From Acidimicrobiia bacterium (lineage in GTDB: Bacteria; Actinomycetota; Acidimicrobiia; IMCC26256; PALSA-610): a stretch of 64,000 bases of DNA. A model generated the notes under the pieces. That model searched no databases. It had not been told where the DNA came from and saw only the letters and a program-made list of their open reading frames with translations. Shown here piece by piece: positions 7,963 to 19,806 of this stretch; within the stretch, counting starts at the first letter, position 1, and each line of letters opens with the position of its first letter. Both the position numbers and the translations under genes were made by a program. The stretch covers positions 1 to 64,000 of the forward strand of contig JAOSJK010000034.1 in the NCBI GenBank assembly GCA_027494135.1. The letters are read 5' to 3'.

Positions 7963-9990
7963 TCAACGCCAGCGCGTGCGCACGTACTCCAACGCCTCCG
8001 CGGTGTTGAGGAGGCGGGTGGCGTTGTTGAGCCGCACGTAGAGGTCGGCCTCTCCCTTGCTGCCTTGCACGAAGGTCGGGCCCTTGCCTGGGGTCACCTC
8101 GACGCGGCACACGGTGCCGTCGGCCAGCTGCTCGAAGTCCACCTGCACGTTCGAGGCTGCGGTGGGGCCGACCACGTTGTCGAGCAACCCATTGAGCCAC
8201 AGGGCGAAGCCATCGGGATCTTGCTTCTTGCCGAGGGTCTTGAAGTCGGTCTCGATTCCGAACACTTCGCCACCGTCGGTTACGCCGATGAGGAGGGTGC
8301 CGCCCTCGGCGTTCATGAAGCCCGCGATGGACTTGATGACCATCTGCTCGATCACAGGGTCGCGCTGCTTCGTGTGGAGGTTCACTCGACCCGTCTGCTT
8401 GAACTCCACGCGCTTGGACTCGCCTTGGGCGATGAGTTCTGTCGTCGGCACGCGGCCATCCCCGCTCGGCGGGCCTGATGCTTGAACGCCCGCCGCGCTT
8501 TCGGCCTCGGCGTCCAGGTCTGCATCGATGTCGTCGGGCTGTTCGGGCACCTCGACCCAGTACTCATGGCCGGTGTCGCGCTCGATGTAGCTGAACGCGG
8601 TCTTGGCGTAGTCGTGGGCGGCGAGCTTCTTGAGCTGTTCCTTGACCCGCCGGCGGCCTTCCAATGCGAACTCGAGGTACTCGCGAACATCGGACCGCGT
8701 CCACTCGCCATGGGGGTGCAGGATCTTCAACAGGCCGGAGACGGTCTTGCGGACGGCCTTCTCGTCGCGAGCGGAGAGATGGGTACCGAGGGCGAATTCG
8801 TCATCGATGGCGCGCACGAAGCTTTGCTTGCGCACCTGGCGCAGCGCCTCGGCAAAGTAGTCGGACACGAACCCGAAGTGGCTGGTGAACAGCCGAGTCT
8901 CGAGCTTCGGTGCTTCCCAGCCGGGCAGGTAGTAGTGCAGCCGGTCCAGAAATGCGGGGTCGACCATGGCGGGTGGCAGATCGGCGAACAGGTGCGCTTT
9001 CCGCACCAGGTCACCGTGAGGGCGGCTGGTGTTGCCGACGAGCACGACCGACGCTTCGGCGGGCACCTCCTCCTTGCCTCGGGCGAAGGATCCGGACTCC
9101 ATGTAGTCCTTGAGCATGTTGATCACGGTGGAGTCCGACATCTGCAGGCCGGCAACCTCGTCGAAAGCGACGACGTCCCAGGTCCCGAGAAGCCCGACCC
9201 TGCCGGTCGACATGTTGACGAACAGCTGGGCGACGGTGACCTTGCCGCCGGAGATGAGGATGGCGTTTGGGTTCGACTCCCGGTAGACGAAGCTCTTACC
9301 AGTCCCCCAAGGGCCGAGCTCGATGAGGTTGTAGTTGCGCTCGGCCATGGGGATGAGCCGGCAGAGCGCGAGCAGCTTCCCTCGCAGGTCGTACTCGGCC
9401 GGCTCGAGGCCGATGGTGCGCATCACGAGGTCTAGCCACGCGTCGCGGCTGAAGAGTCGGCGGCCTGCGACGAACTCGTCGAGGTCGAACGCGGCCACCT
9501 GGATCGGCTTGAGAGCACGGATGTAGAAGGGCCGCTTCTGCGCGACGTCGTCGTCGGCGTTGTAGAGGAGGTCGAGCTGGCACCAGGCGCCGCCCTGCAG
9601 GAGACGGTCGTACTTGTAGACGAGGTCCTCGGGGATGTGGACGTACTTGTCGTTGAAGTTCTGGAGGTGGGCCCAGAACTTGTCCTCGCTGGCGACGAGC
9701 CGTACGTCGACCTTGTCGATGAGCCGGTACTGGCCCTTCTGCTTGACCCGGGCCTTGGCCAACTCGGACTCGTCGGGGCGGATGAAGTTGTCCTCGAGAG
9801 TCTGGTTGACGACCATCAATCCGGCCTCGATGGAGAACGGGTCGTCCGACGCGCAGTACTTGCCGAGCAAGAACTCCAAGACGTAGACCGGCACGTTGGC
9901 GCCGACCTTGACCTGGCGGACGAGGTCCTTCCGCACGACACGACCGCCGAAGGTCTCGTTCGCGACTTCATCGAGCTGGTCGAGCTGCAT
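7963..9990 (-). CDS. brxL: BrxL-type BREX AAA+ protein with a Schlafen/AlbA_2-like C-terminus
   Basis: The N-terminus (VRKDLVRQVKVGANVPVYVL, LLGKYCASDD) and middle (LLQGGAWCQLDLLYN) are diagnostic of BrxL. Walker A is GPWGTGKS (~226-233) and Walker B is VVAFDEVAG (~277-285). From about residue 515 the usual Lon-like S16 protease domain is not seen. Instead there is an AlbA_2/Schlafen-like domain (ESKRVEFKQTG, AGFMNAEGGTLLIGV, LYVRLNNATRLL). I chose the ATG at 9990, 7 bases after the pglZ stop; a TTG farther upstream would overlap pglZ. BrxL is a DNA-translocating ring needed for BREX phage exclusion. The C-terminal swap is discussed as a finding. Confidence 0.88.
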   Translation of the reverse strand: MQLDQLDEVANETFGGRVVRKDLVRQVKVGANVPVYVLEFLLGKYCASDDPFSIEAGLMVVNQTLEDNFIRPDESELAKARVKQKGQYRLIDKVDVRLVASEDKFWAHLQNFNDKYVHIPEDLVYKYDRLLQGGAWCQLDLLYNADDDVAQKRPFYIRALKPIQVAAFDLDEFVAGRRLFSRDAWLDLVMRTIGLEPAEYDLRGKLLALCRLIPMAERNYNLIELGPWGTGKSFVYRESNPNAILISGGKVTVAQLFVNMSTGRVGLLGTWDVVAFDEVAGLQMSDSTVINMLKDYMESGSFARGKEEVPAEASVVLVGNTSRPHGDLVRKAHLFADLPPAMVDPAFLDRLHYYLPGWEAPKLETRLFTSHFGFVSDYFAEALRQVRKQSFVRAIDDEFALGTHLSARDEKAVRKTVSGLLKILHPHGEWTRSDVREYLEFALEGRRRVKEQLKKLAAHDYAKTAFSYIERDTGHEYWVEVPEQPDDIDADLDAEAESAAGVQASGPPSGDGRVPTTELIAQGESKRVEFKQTGRVNLHTKQRDPVIEQMVIKSIAGFMNAEGGTLLIGVTDGGEVFGIETDFKTLGKKQDPDGFALWLNGLLDNVVGPTAASNVQVDFEQLADGTVCRVEVTPGKGPTFVQGSKGEADLYVRLNNATRLLNTAEALEYVRTRWR

Positions 9991-9997
9991 CTCTGCG

Positions 9998-12478
9998 TCA
10001 GTCAAGCTCGTCCTCCACAAGGATCGGCGATGACACTGGCACCGCGGACGATGCGAGCTTGCGGCCTGTCCGAGCGTCGAGGACCTGTAGATCGACCTCG
10101 GTATCGGCGCCGAGGTTCTCGGTGACCTGGAAGGTGAGGACGCTTGGTCGACCTGCGGTGACCGTCACGGACCCCGTCTCCGGATCGTACCCATCACCTG
10201 AGACAACACGAGCGACCGGCACCCCACTTCCGGCGCCGGCCACGACCCGGACAGTGACCTCGTTGGTGAACAGGTCGCCTTGGAACGCCAGGCTTGCTGC
10301 GAACACGCCGGTGGTGATCCGGCCGCCTGCAACGCCGATGTCAACCGTGAGCTTCTGGGACTGCGTCGCCTGTGCGAGCTCGACGACGATCACCGGGATG
10401 ACGAGCTCCTGCGGCGAGAGCCCGCCGTGGAAGAACTGTCTGCCGCCTCCTGCCCGGAACACGGCCAGCCCTCGAGGAACGATGAGGTCGAGGTCGCTGG
10501 TGATCCCGCAGGCGGCCAGCGGCACGCGGGCGGTGGCGTCGTTCGGCGTGCCGCCGCGGCCGATGAACACGCGTCGCTTGGTTGTCCCGGTCGCCCCGGC
10601 CGGGGCATCGACGGTGCGGTGGGTGCCGAGGTCCTGGCTGAGGGCGATGAACCCGTGGTCGGCGGAGATGACGACCCGCTCGACGCCACACTGCGCCAGC
10701 CGAGCGATCACGCTGGCCAACAGGTTGATGACGGTCTGGAAGTGGGTCCAGGCGACGGAGAGCAGGCCGGATTCGCCCGCGGCGTCGACCTCCTGGGAGC
10801 GGATCAGCACGAGATCGGCGTCGCCGATCGCGTTCCCGAGGGCCTTCTCGCCCTTCTGGGAAGCGTCGTTGAGATCGAGGTCGGCGACACTCCCGTGGCG
10901 CGCTCGCAGCAGACCCACGCGGTCGGCGACGGTGCTCACCTTGGTCCCGCCGACAAGGACCTGGATGCGGTCCCCATCGAGACCGACACGCAGGTCGGTG
11001 GCCGCGTCCGGAAGCAGGTTCGCCATCCCCACCGGCGTGATCGTGGGTGCGGCGGCGACCGCGCCGTGGACCTCGACCCGATCGGAGACCTGGCTGAGGG
11101 CTTCGGCCAGTTCCACCCCCAGCTCGTAGCGAAGGGCGTCGACCCACACGTACGCAGTGCGGCCACGACTCGAAGCCAGGAAACGGCTGTGAATCTCGCC
11201 CTGCCGAACGAGACCGTCGACATCAAGGGTCTCATCGGCAACCGACCGGACGAAGCGGTCGAGCAGGTCATCCAGCCACCGGTCATACGCAGTGCGCGCA
11301 GCAGTGAGCGCGTCCTCCAGGTCACCGAACGTGCCCAACTCGGTCCGAGCCAGCTCCAAGCGGCGATGCGCTCGATCGACCTGCCATCCCCGTTCGGCGT
11401 ACCAGCCGAGCAGGTCACCGGGAGCCGCCGACCGCGGAGGCCCGCCTGTCTGGAGTTCGGCGTTCAGTCGGGCAATTGCCTGCACAGCACGCCACCGGCT
11501 GCCCCAACCGGGCGGCGGATCCGACGCCCACGGGCTGCGTGTGAGGCGGCGTTCGGCGATCGAGAGCGCCTCCGAATGGCGATCGTCCTCGACGGCTCGG
11601 ATCGCGTGCGTGAACACGACCTCCTCGATGCCGGCAGTCCCAGCAATCGCGTCAAGGCCCGGACGCCACTCCACAGTCGAGGCCAGCGCGAGTCGCTCGT
11701 CGACCGTCTGGGCAAGCCGCCGGTACACCGCCAGCCCGTCAGGTGCCGCTCGCAGCCGGTCCAGCGCCTCGCCTGCCGCTCGCTGTTGCGCGGCCGAGGT
11801 TGCTGGAAACGCGGCGGCCAGAGCGTCGGGCATGGCTCCGTCCATGGCCCGAGCCATGTCGCAGAGCAACAGGTGCTGGAAGAGCCCGACACGTATGTCG
11901 TCGCCTGCGCCGGCCACGTCCGCACCGACGGTGTCCTTCGCCAGCGACGCCACCGCGTCCCACGCTTCGGCTGCCGTGAGCCGATCGTCGGCCGACCCCA
12001 CCAGAACGCCGACCAGCATTGCGACCGCATCACGGGGGCCGAGTACACCAACCAACCGGACGTCTGCATCGCCGACGCCCTCGACTGCGGCCTCAGCTTC
12101 GGCAAGTGTCCGAGCGTCCTTGGCGATCTGAGTGATCCGGGCAGGTGAGAGCTGGCCGTCCAAGCCCTGCCGCACGAGCGTTGCCAGCTTTCGCTTGAAC
12201 TCGACAGCAGCAGCTCGGACCTCCGCTAGCGGGTCCTCCTCGGGTGCCGCTGGCGCATACACCACCAGCGCGGGTGGTCGCTCCGCAGAGATGACACCCT
12301 CGATTCGCCGCCGCAGCTCGTACCAGCTCCCTTCGAACGCCTCGAAGCGAACATTGTCTGGCGCGAGAGATGATGCGACATCCGTGTACTCGCCGTCGCT
12401 GTCCTCCCACACCACTAGACCGTGGGCCTGCACCTTCCGGGCCAGCTGATCGGCGAGCAGCTCGCGCAACACGGTCAC
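9998..12478 (-). CDS. pglZ: BREX phosphatase-superfamily protein PglZ
   Basis: This 826-residue protein has a C-terminal alkaline-phosphatase-like core: YVWVDALRYELG, SADHGFIAL and GGLSPQELVIPVI, as in PglZ. The N-terminal ~350 residues are helical and carry the RFEAFEGSWYELRRRIE region. The GTG at 12478 overlaps the pglX stop (GTGA), arguing for this start and for coupling. PglZ is essential in BREX and its core is expected to act as a metal-dependent nuclease or phosphodiesterase. The frame is intact. Confidence 0.88.
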   Translation of the reverse strand: MTVLRELLADQLARKVQAHGLVVWEDSDGEYTDVASSLAPDNVRFEAFEGSWYELRRRIEGVISAERPPALVVYAPAAPEEDPLAEVRAAAVEFKRKLATLVRQGLDGQLSPARITQIAKDARTLAEAEAAVEGVGDADVRLVGVLGPRDAVAMLVGVLVGSADDRLTAAEAWDAVASLAKDTVGADVAGAGDDIRVGLFQHLLLCDMARAMDGAMPDALAAAFPATSAAQQRAAGEALDRLRAAPDGLAVYRRLAQTVDERLALASTVEWRPGLDAIAGTAGIEEVVFTHAIRAVEDDRHSEALSIAERRLTRSPWASDPPPGWGSRWRAVQAIARLNAELQTGGPPRSAAPGDLLGWYAERGWQVDRAHRRLELARTELGTFGDLEDALTAARTAYDRWLDDLLDRFVRSVADETLDVDGLVRQGEIHSRFLASSRGRTAYVWVDALRYELGVELAEALSQVSDRVEVHGAVAAAPTITPVGMANLLPDAATDLRVGLDGDRIQVLVGGTKVSTVADRVGLLRARHGSVADLDLNDASQKGEKALGNAIGDADLVLIRSQEVDAAGESGLLSVAWTHFQTVINLLASVIARLAQCGVERVVISADHGFIALSQDLGTHRTVDAPAGATGTTKRRVFIGRGGTPNDATARVPLAACGITSDLDLIVPRGLAVFRAGGGRQFFHGGLSPQELVIPVIVVELAQATQSQKLTVDIGVAGGRITTGVFAASLAFQGDLFTNEVTVRVVAGAGSGVPVARVVSGDGYDPETGSVTVTAGRPSVLTFQVTENLGADTEVDLQVLDARTGRKLASSAVPVSSPILVEDELD

Positions 12479-15400
12479 AGCTCGTCCGCCCACTTCGACA
12501 CCGTCGCCCACGGGTACTTGCCAGCCTTGATGTTCTTGCGTTCCTTCGTGAGGTCCTTCCACGCAGGAAACAGATAGGCAAGCGGCGCAGCGCAGAGGAT
12601 GATCCCGTCATCCAGATCTGGCTCCCAGCCGAGTGCAGCGATTCGTCCCGCCTCCCTAGCAAAGAGCCGCAGCTCCTCTGCCAGCCGCTCCTCCGCCTCC
12701 ATCGCTGCGGCGAGCTCCCTCGACGAGCGCCCGCCGCCGCCGTTCTGCTGATCACGCCGCAGGCGCCCGATCTCCGATTCTGAGGCGTTGAGCCGCGCCG
12801 TCGCCGCAGACTCCACAGCGAAGATCGTCTCCCGCGTGAAGGCCGGCGCATATACCCAGACACCCCAGCTGCCCGAGGGAACTTGCAGCGGCCAATAGAT
12901 CGGGGCCTTGCGGCGGGACTTCGAGTAACGGGAGAGGTGATCCTTGAAGAAGTGCTTCCGAAAGTGATCCCTTGGGTCGTTGCCCTTTAGATGCTTCATC
13001 AGATCGGCCAGAAGACGGTCGCCGTGAACAACCAGCGCGCCCGCCGCGGCATGCAGCCGCTCCACGATGTCCCAAGGATGACCTGGCTGGTCGAACAACA
13101 TCTGCCCGGATGGGAGACTCAGGCTGTAGTTCGTAGGCGTGCTCCGCGCTGGTCTTCCCTCGTCGAGAAGCAGCCCTGGTGGGTGGATAGGGACCGGATC
13201 GAGCAGGTCCCCGAGCGCTGGTTCGACGCCTGCCGCTCGGATATCCCATCGACCGACAGCAACACCCACGAGGTAGCTCAGGACATCCGCCGCGGATGCA
13301 GCAGGTTCGCCATAGGGGAGGATCCGTTGGTCCCGCCGGAAGGCCTCGATCTGCCTCGGTGAACGGTGCAGACCATGGGCGATGACCTCCAACCGACGGT
13401 CGGCGACGAAGGTCAGGTTGGCGATCGCTCTTGAGCCGCCGCCTCGCTCAATCAACTCGTCGATGACGTCGTCAATCGACTGCGTGAGGTATCGCCGAAG
13501 TTCGCTCTCGTCCAATGACCCTTCGCCGTACGCGAGGGGATGACGCCCGACTTCGTCGTCCAGGTACTGCTCAGCCTCCGAGTCGAGCAGCGCCAATTCA
13601 TGTAGCCGCCGCTCGAGTTCATAGCTGAGCTCGAGTGCCTCCAGGTGACGTGTGCCGGAGAGATCGCTTTGTGTCATCGCTGCGGCGCCAAGCCCGTCGC
13701 TCTGCGACAGGTGCAATACCACCGCTGGCGCCTGAAACAGGCGACTCGTTTCATCACTCAGGTCCGCCCGCCGCCGGATCTCAGCGATCTGCAGCGCAAG
13801 TTCGGCCACTCTCGGCTCCTCAGCGAGCGCTGGCATCCATGGCAGCCTCTGGACCGAGCCAACGGAGTAGCGCTTGGCGGGGCTACCAGAAGTCGTGCTC
13901 TCGGCTGATCCCAGCGAGGCGGCAAGGAGCGCATCACATACTCGACTAGTGAGTAGTCCCAATACCGCGCCCGACTCGACTAACGGAAAGGCACCGTGCC
14001 CGACGTGGGAGAAGACCCCTCCCGCAGGCAGTACCCGGGGACCGAAGCCACTCGTCGTCCGTTCCGGCCAAGTCAAGCCGGAACGAAAGTAGTACTGCGG
14101 ATTCCGAATGACCGAGCCGTCGTATTGCCGGAGTGAATCGCCGTCGTTCTCGAAATTGACGACGAGGTGTATGTCCGCCCAGTACGGGCTGTATTCCCCG
14201 CCTTTGGCAAACGGGACCCACCGCTTGCCAGCCTTGGTTTCCTCCCGGGTGCGAGCGATACGGGAGGGATCGATCTCCCAGAACGCTCGCACGAAGCGGA
14301 AGTCGTCGCCGGTTGCGAGGCCTTGACGCGCCTCGGCGCCGTGGCCTTCGAGGGGCGGGTGGTCAGTGAAGAGACGCCGGATGGAGGGGCTCATCCAGTA
14401 GGCGACAGGTGAACCCGGCACGGCGTGGAGGTCGTTGAGCGTGATGTGGAACACCCGGTCGTCCGGCTCGCCTCGTCGATGTGCGTTGATGGCGGCGGCG
14501 AGGCCGCCTGGCCGGTCGGTGTCCTTCAGCAACCTGATGAAGGTGGCCTGTTGGTCGGTCGCTGCGGGCACGTCTCCGAGGACGTAGGCGGCGGCTTCGA
14601 CGAGCGCTTGTTCCATCACGCCGTAACCGAGGTCGGCTAGGGCGACAACGTGGTGTCCGAGAAGGATCTCGTGTCGCCAGTCCTCGAAGGTCTTGAGGAA
14701 CATGCCGGCGCGAGAAGTGATGGCGCCGACGTAGCCGACGCCGGGCCGACACAGCTCGAGACTTCTACCGACAAAGGCGGCGAGCAGGTTGTAGTCCCGT
14801 GTCGGGATCCAAGAGTAGGCAGCCCGGAGGTAGGGCTTGGATTCTGGGACCGGTTCGCCGAAGGGCGGATTCTGCAGTACCGCGTCGTACCGCTGGAGCA
14901 TGGCGACGACGAAGCGGACTGCGTCATCGGCCTCGGCGGCGAGCATCCGCTCGGCCGGTGTGGAGGTGGCGACGTCGGCGACAGCTTGGAGGCCTGAGAG
15001 AACCTGCTCCTGCAGCTGCGCGATGAGCTCAGGTTCTACGACGTCCGCGAACCCCCCTTTGGGGGCACCCGTAATCGCTGTGCGGATCTCGGACTCGATT
15101 CGTTCCTCGATCCGGAGGAGCGGTCCGAGGATCGGTGCGTCTTGCAGGGCGTCAGTCAGCGCGTTGATAAGGCCCCGCGGTGTTGGATCGAGCTGCGCGA
15201 GTACTTCATCGAAACCGGTGGCGGTGGCCGGCAGGGATCGCGCGCAGATGACGTTCGGTCGGGGCAGATCACCTGTCGGGCATGAGCGGCGGGCCCGGAA
15301 CAGGATGGCTGCGGACGCGACCTGTGTGCAGCGGGGGGTCGATCTCGATCCCCCACAGAGACGCAACGACGTGTGGCGCCGCATCTGACGGTTCCACGCC

Positions 15401-16326
15401 AGCGTGCTCCCACGCTCGCTCCAGGAGGTCGTAGGCGGCGAGGAGGAAGTGCCCCGAACCGCATGCCGGGTCGAGGACGCGGACGTCGGCGAGCTCGACC
15501 GGCTCGCCCCCGTTCGGTTGGCGGGTCGACGAGCAGGGAAGGTCGTCGATCAGTGCGGAACTCGTGTCAGCGTCGAGTAGGCGCCGGCCGAGGCTGTTCT
15601 GGACCAGGAAGTCGACGACATAGCGGGGGTGAAGAACTGGTTGCGCACCGCGAGCTCGCGGCTGTTGCGAGGAGCGGACGAGGCTTCCCGCATGGCCCGC
15701 CGTTCTTCGCCAGTGTTGAAGAACTGGTACGTCCAGCCGAGACAATCGGGTGCAATCCAGAGTCCCGACGAGCCGGGATCTGCGAAGAGCTCGACGAGGT
15801 CCCGCAGCGCGGCGGGGCTTGGGGCCAGCGCGAGGAGCGGGTTGCGTGGGTCGAAGAGGTTGGGGACATCGCCGGCGGGCTCATCGCCGCAGAGTTGGAG
15901 GTAGGTCCAGTAGCCGTTGGTCTCATCGGCCGCGAGCAGGGGAGCCAGTTCCTTGACATCGCGGTAGCCCTGGGACCGGTCGCCTCGGGCAAGCGATTCG
16001 GGCAGCAAGCCCAAGGCTTCCGCGATGCGGATTGCGACGAGACGGTTGAGGTGAGTGAAGACGGCCTCGCGGATGAGCCGGGCGACGGCCTCCGGGGGCG
16101 CGTCGCCTTCGCTCCGGAGGTGCTCGACCACCTCGACGATCTCTCGGCGCTCCGCCAGCCCGCTGGGGTCGAGCCGCAACGTGACCTCGTCGGCGATCGT
16201 CCCGTCCGTATCGATGCCGTACCTGCCCGCGGCCTGGGCGGCCAGGTCGTCCTCGAGCAGGGTTCGGGCTCGCCCGACGAGTCGCTCGAGTTTGGTTCGC
16301 TGTTCGGCTGTGAGGGCGTCAGTCAT
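12475..16326 (-). CDS. pglX: BREX adenine-specific methyltransferase PglX, two poly-C frameshifts
   Basis: The ATG at 16326 overlaps the brxC stop by 4 bases. The reading is continuous for ~1,283 codons if two indels are corrected. The first break is at a C5 tract (15625-15629, NQFFTP to RYVVDF), one C short. The second is at a C6 tract (15333-15338, WGIEIDP to RCTQVASAAILF), one C too many. Motif I (LDPACGSGHF) and the N6-adenine motif IV (NPPF in LQNPPFGEP) are present. PglX marks host DNA so that BREX spares it. The two compensating tracts may be sequence errors or switchable homopolymers (see findings). Confidence 0.87.
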
Positions 16327-19300
16327 TGCAGCCGGACCTGCTTACCGTCGGCCAACTCGGTGGCGATGGCTTCCCGGATCCGTTCGAGGACCGGGCCAAT
16401 CTCGTCTTCGGCGGCGATGGGTTCGGTGACGATCTCACTGACGCGGACCCAGGCGAGCTGTCCCGCGGCGCGTAGCTCGTCGAGCTGTTGGGCTGCTTCT
16501 TGGGCCCGGGCTCGTGCGCTGTCGATCCGTGCTTCGAGCGCGGCCGGGTCGGCACCGGTCAGGTCCTCCGGAGGCAGGAGGGCCTCCAGCGGTCGCAGCG
16601 CTTCGGCAAGCGCAACGTCATCGTCGTCCTTGTACTCGCGCTGCAACCGTTCCCGGAGCTCCTCGACGGTCGTCGCGAGGCGTTGCGCGGCATCGCGCGC
16701 CGCCGCGCTACGGGCCTCGATGAGCTGCTTGGTCAACGAGGTGATGCGAGCGGCGTGGCTCACGAGGTCGCCACTGGCGAGCAGCTCTCGCAGCTCGCCG
16801 TGGGCTGCCTGGAGCTCGTCGCCAAGGCCTCGGGGTGACCGGCCTGCCTCACGCTGGGCGTCTCTGAGATCGTCGATGTGGTCGGCAAGGAACTGGTCGA
16901 GCCGCTCGGTGGTTGTGCGCCCGGCTACGAGGTCCGCCCACGTGTCGTGCGCGGTGGTGACAACGTCGGCGTCGTCGTCACTGCCAAGCCGCTCGATGAT
17001 CTCGCGCGTCCGGGTGACGGGCTCGGAAACTGGAATCCCGAGGCCGCTCAGCGCCGACGCGACCCGGACGGTCGCCTCGCGGTCCGGTCCGAACGCGGCG
17101 GACTGCGGTCGCGAGTGCATCGGTCGAGTGGCCGGTGAGCTTCTGCCCCAGGTGCTCAAGCCTCTCGGCAAGGTCCACCCGCACCTCCAGCGGCACGTCG
17201 GTGTGGGCGGGTGGCCGAAATGCAGCCGCCCGGAATCGAGGCAAGGCCCCGAAGACCTGGTCCAGGCGAGCGTCGCCGGCATTGGAGATCCGCTGGCCCT
17301 GGTAGATGACCTCGACGAGACCGGCGCGCAGCGCGGCGGCGCAGAGGGCTTGGACGACCTCCACCTGGGCGCCGAAGGGCGGCTTTGCGAAGTGCGATTC
17401 GAGATAGCCGCCAGTCGCTTCGTGTCCGTAGGACGCCCGCGTGCGGATCTCATTGACGAGCGCGGCGAGCGGTCCGTGCTCGGTCACCAGCTCGTAGCCG
17501 CCGGGGGTGACCCGCACAAGACCGATGCCATCCTCACGGAGGCCCTCGGGCAGAGCGGAGAGGTCGGCCGTACGAAGGACGTGCATGACATCGTCGCGGC
17601 GCAGGTTGGCGGTGAACTGGTCGAGCTGCGGATAGATCTCCTCAAGCCGATCGGTGAGAAGGCGCAGCGCCGTCGATCGCAGCTCGGCGCCGTCGACCTC
17701 GTCGATTCGGCCGCGAAAGATGACCTGTCCGGCGCCCAGGTCGCGAGCAAGGCGCTTGAGGGCGGTGGCCTCGTGGCGGCGTTCGCGCTCGCGCTCCTCG
17801 CCGAGGAGCTCGACCTCGGTGGCGGTCTTGTTCGGCGTGTCGCGCCGCTCGATCATCGTTCTGCTGCGGTGAAGCTCGACGAGCGCGTCCCACGTGTCCC
17901 GCTCGAGTTCGTAGACCCACGTCACGACGTTCTCGTTCGCCGACTCACGCGAGGCGGTTCGTAGCGCGTCGCGTCGGGCGGCGTCAGCCTCTTCGATCTG
18001 CAGCGGCAGGTCGCCGGACACGACGCTCTCGCCGTCCACGGTCACGTCGACCTTGAACGCGCGGCCATGGCTGACGGTGAGGCCGGACAGCGCTTGCTTG
18101 AGCAGTAGCCGGCGGACGCGGATGGAGGGGCCTTGGGTGAGGTCGATCCCACGCCGGGTCTGCTCCCAGTCCTTCTGCTCGGGTGACTGCAGCTTGTAGC
18201 CGTCGTCGGTCTCTCGCAGCCGGTCGTCGCCAACGAGACGGCCGAGCGCATCGCTGATCTCTTCACGCCTGCTCTCCGCGGCGACGGCGGGGTGGAGCAA
18301 GGAGGCGATGTTGTCGACCGTGAGCGGCAGCGCCGGCACCTCCACGCACAGCGCCACGACCTTCATGACCTGTGCTTCGGTGCTGTCGGGCCCGTACTGG
18401 CTGGCGACCTGGTCGACCTCCGCACGCCACGAGGTCGGGATCAATTCCTCCAGCAACTCGTAGGAACGGTCGAGGGTGACGAGCGTGCCAACCTCCGCAG
18501 CGCCGAGGCCATGCTCGGGGTGGGTGATCAGCTGCTGCGCGTGCTTGATCAGGGTTCGATTCGACCCGCCCACCGTCGGGGACGCTCCGCCCTGGGTACG
18601 GCGCACCGACACCGCGTCGATTAGCAGCTGGATCTGGTACGGCAGCAGCGGGTAGAGGCGAACCAGTTCGTCCTCCCCGGGCTCGGCCAACCGAGTGGGA
18701 GACGCGAGGCGAACGTTGGCGGTCAGCTTGTTGCGGTGTGGGGAGATGACCGCACGGACGGCGCGCTGCCCGTCGTCGGTCTTGTCGAGGACCCGTTTGC
18801 CGGTGACCTCATCGATGTCGGACGGGAGGAGGTCGACGCGGAGCGGGAATCGCGCCTGGGCGCGGGCCAGCTCGACCTGCTTGGACTCCAGGCTGTCGAC
18901 GACGTCGTTGAGCTTCTCCTGCGACGTGACGACGAGCCACAGCCTTCCCCGGAGCTTCTGGAATGCTTCGGCAAGCCCCTGAAGATCGAGCATTCGCTGC
19001 ACCGACCGGGCGACGTACTGACCCGCTTCGTCAACCACAAACACGAGCCGCTGTGAGCCGCTACCACGACGCTGAAGCAGCTCCAATGCTCGGGCGGCGA
19101 ACCAATCGGCGTCGATGTCTGGGGCGTCGAGCTCGAGTGCCCACTTGGGCAGCCCGCTGCCGCCCCCGTACACCGCGTCGAGCGCCCGCATCGCATCACG
19201 CTTCGCCAGCGCGGTGAAGCGTCGCTCCTGCCACGGCTGGCCCACGATGTCGGCAAACGCGGCCTCGAACTCCTCGAGCTTGCCGTCGCCCTCGAGGGTG

Positions 19301-19806
19301 TACTCGAGCTCGGCCAGCGTGAAGTTGCGGGAGTAGCCGAGCCGGTCGAGAAGCGCCCGGTAGACCGGCAGCACGACGGACTCGCCCTCCTTGGCCACGA
19401 CGTTGGAGCCGGTGGCCAAGTTGAGCAGCACCGAGAGCGTGGGCGTCTGGGCATGGATCGTGTTCAGGAGCGCCTGCAGCGTGGGGGCATGGGTGCGCCC
19501 GAGGAACCGCTGCATGGCGGGTTGGCCGAGGACCGTGGGGTTCCACAGGAGGTAGCCGAGAACCTTGGCCCAGCTCGACTTGCCGGATCCGAAGAACCCA
19601 GACACCCACACGGTGCAGGTCTCGTTGGGATTGTTGATCGACTCCTGGTACGCGTCGAAGACTCGTTCGAGCTCGTCGAGGATGTGGTCGGTGGCGACGT
19701 ACTCGTCCAGCTCTCCGGCGATGACCTGCTCGTCGGCCAGATCGACCTTGACGACCTCTTCGATGGTCCGGTGGATGTCCCGCCGGAACAGCTCGGCGAT
19801 CTTCAT
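16323..19806 (-). CDS. brxC: BREX ATPase BrxC, one frameshift
   Basis: The start ATG at 19806 overlaps the brxB stop. Walker A is GFFGSGKSS (70-78) and Walker B is LVFVVDEAG (~255). The N-terminus (FRRDIHRTIEEVVKVD, DEYVATDHI) and total length near 1,160 residues match BrxC/PglY. Near 17105 the frame shifts from STDALATAV to AAFGPDREATVRVASAL, and a long coiled-coil-like tail continues to the stop at 16323. BrxC is the large P-loop ATPase of the BREX complex. The rest of the protein is well conserved, so the shift may be an error. Confidence 0.87.

Noticed and set aside
10280..12148. Plus-strand open frame of ~620 codons opposite pglZ
   Set aside because: A shadow of the intact pglZ gene; the composition follows the complementary codons and no family is recognisable.
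15373..17964. Plus-strand open frame of ~860 codons opposite pglX and brxC
   Set aside because: It is antisense to strongly conserved BREX genes, Arg/Ser-rich in long stretches, and has no domain pattern. High G+C coding makes long antisense frames common.
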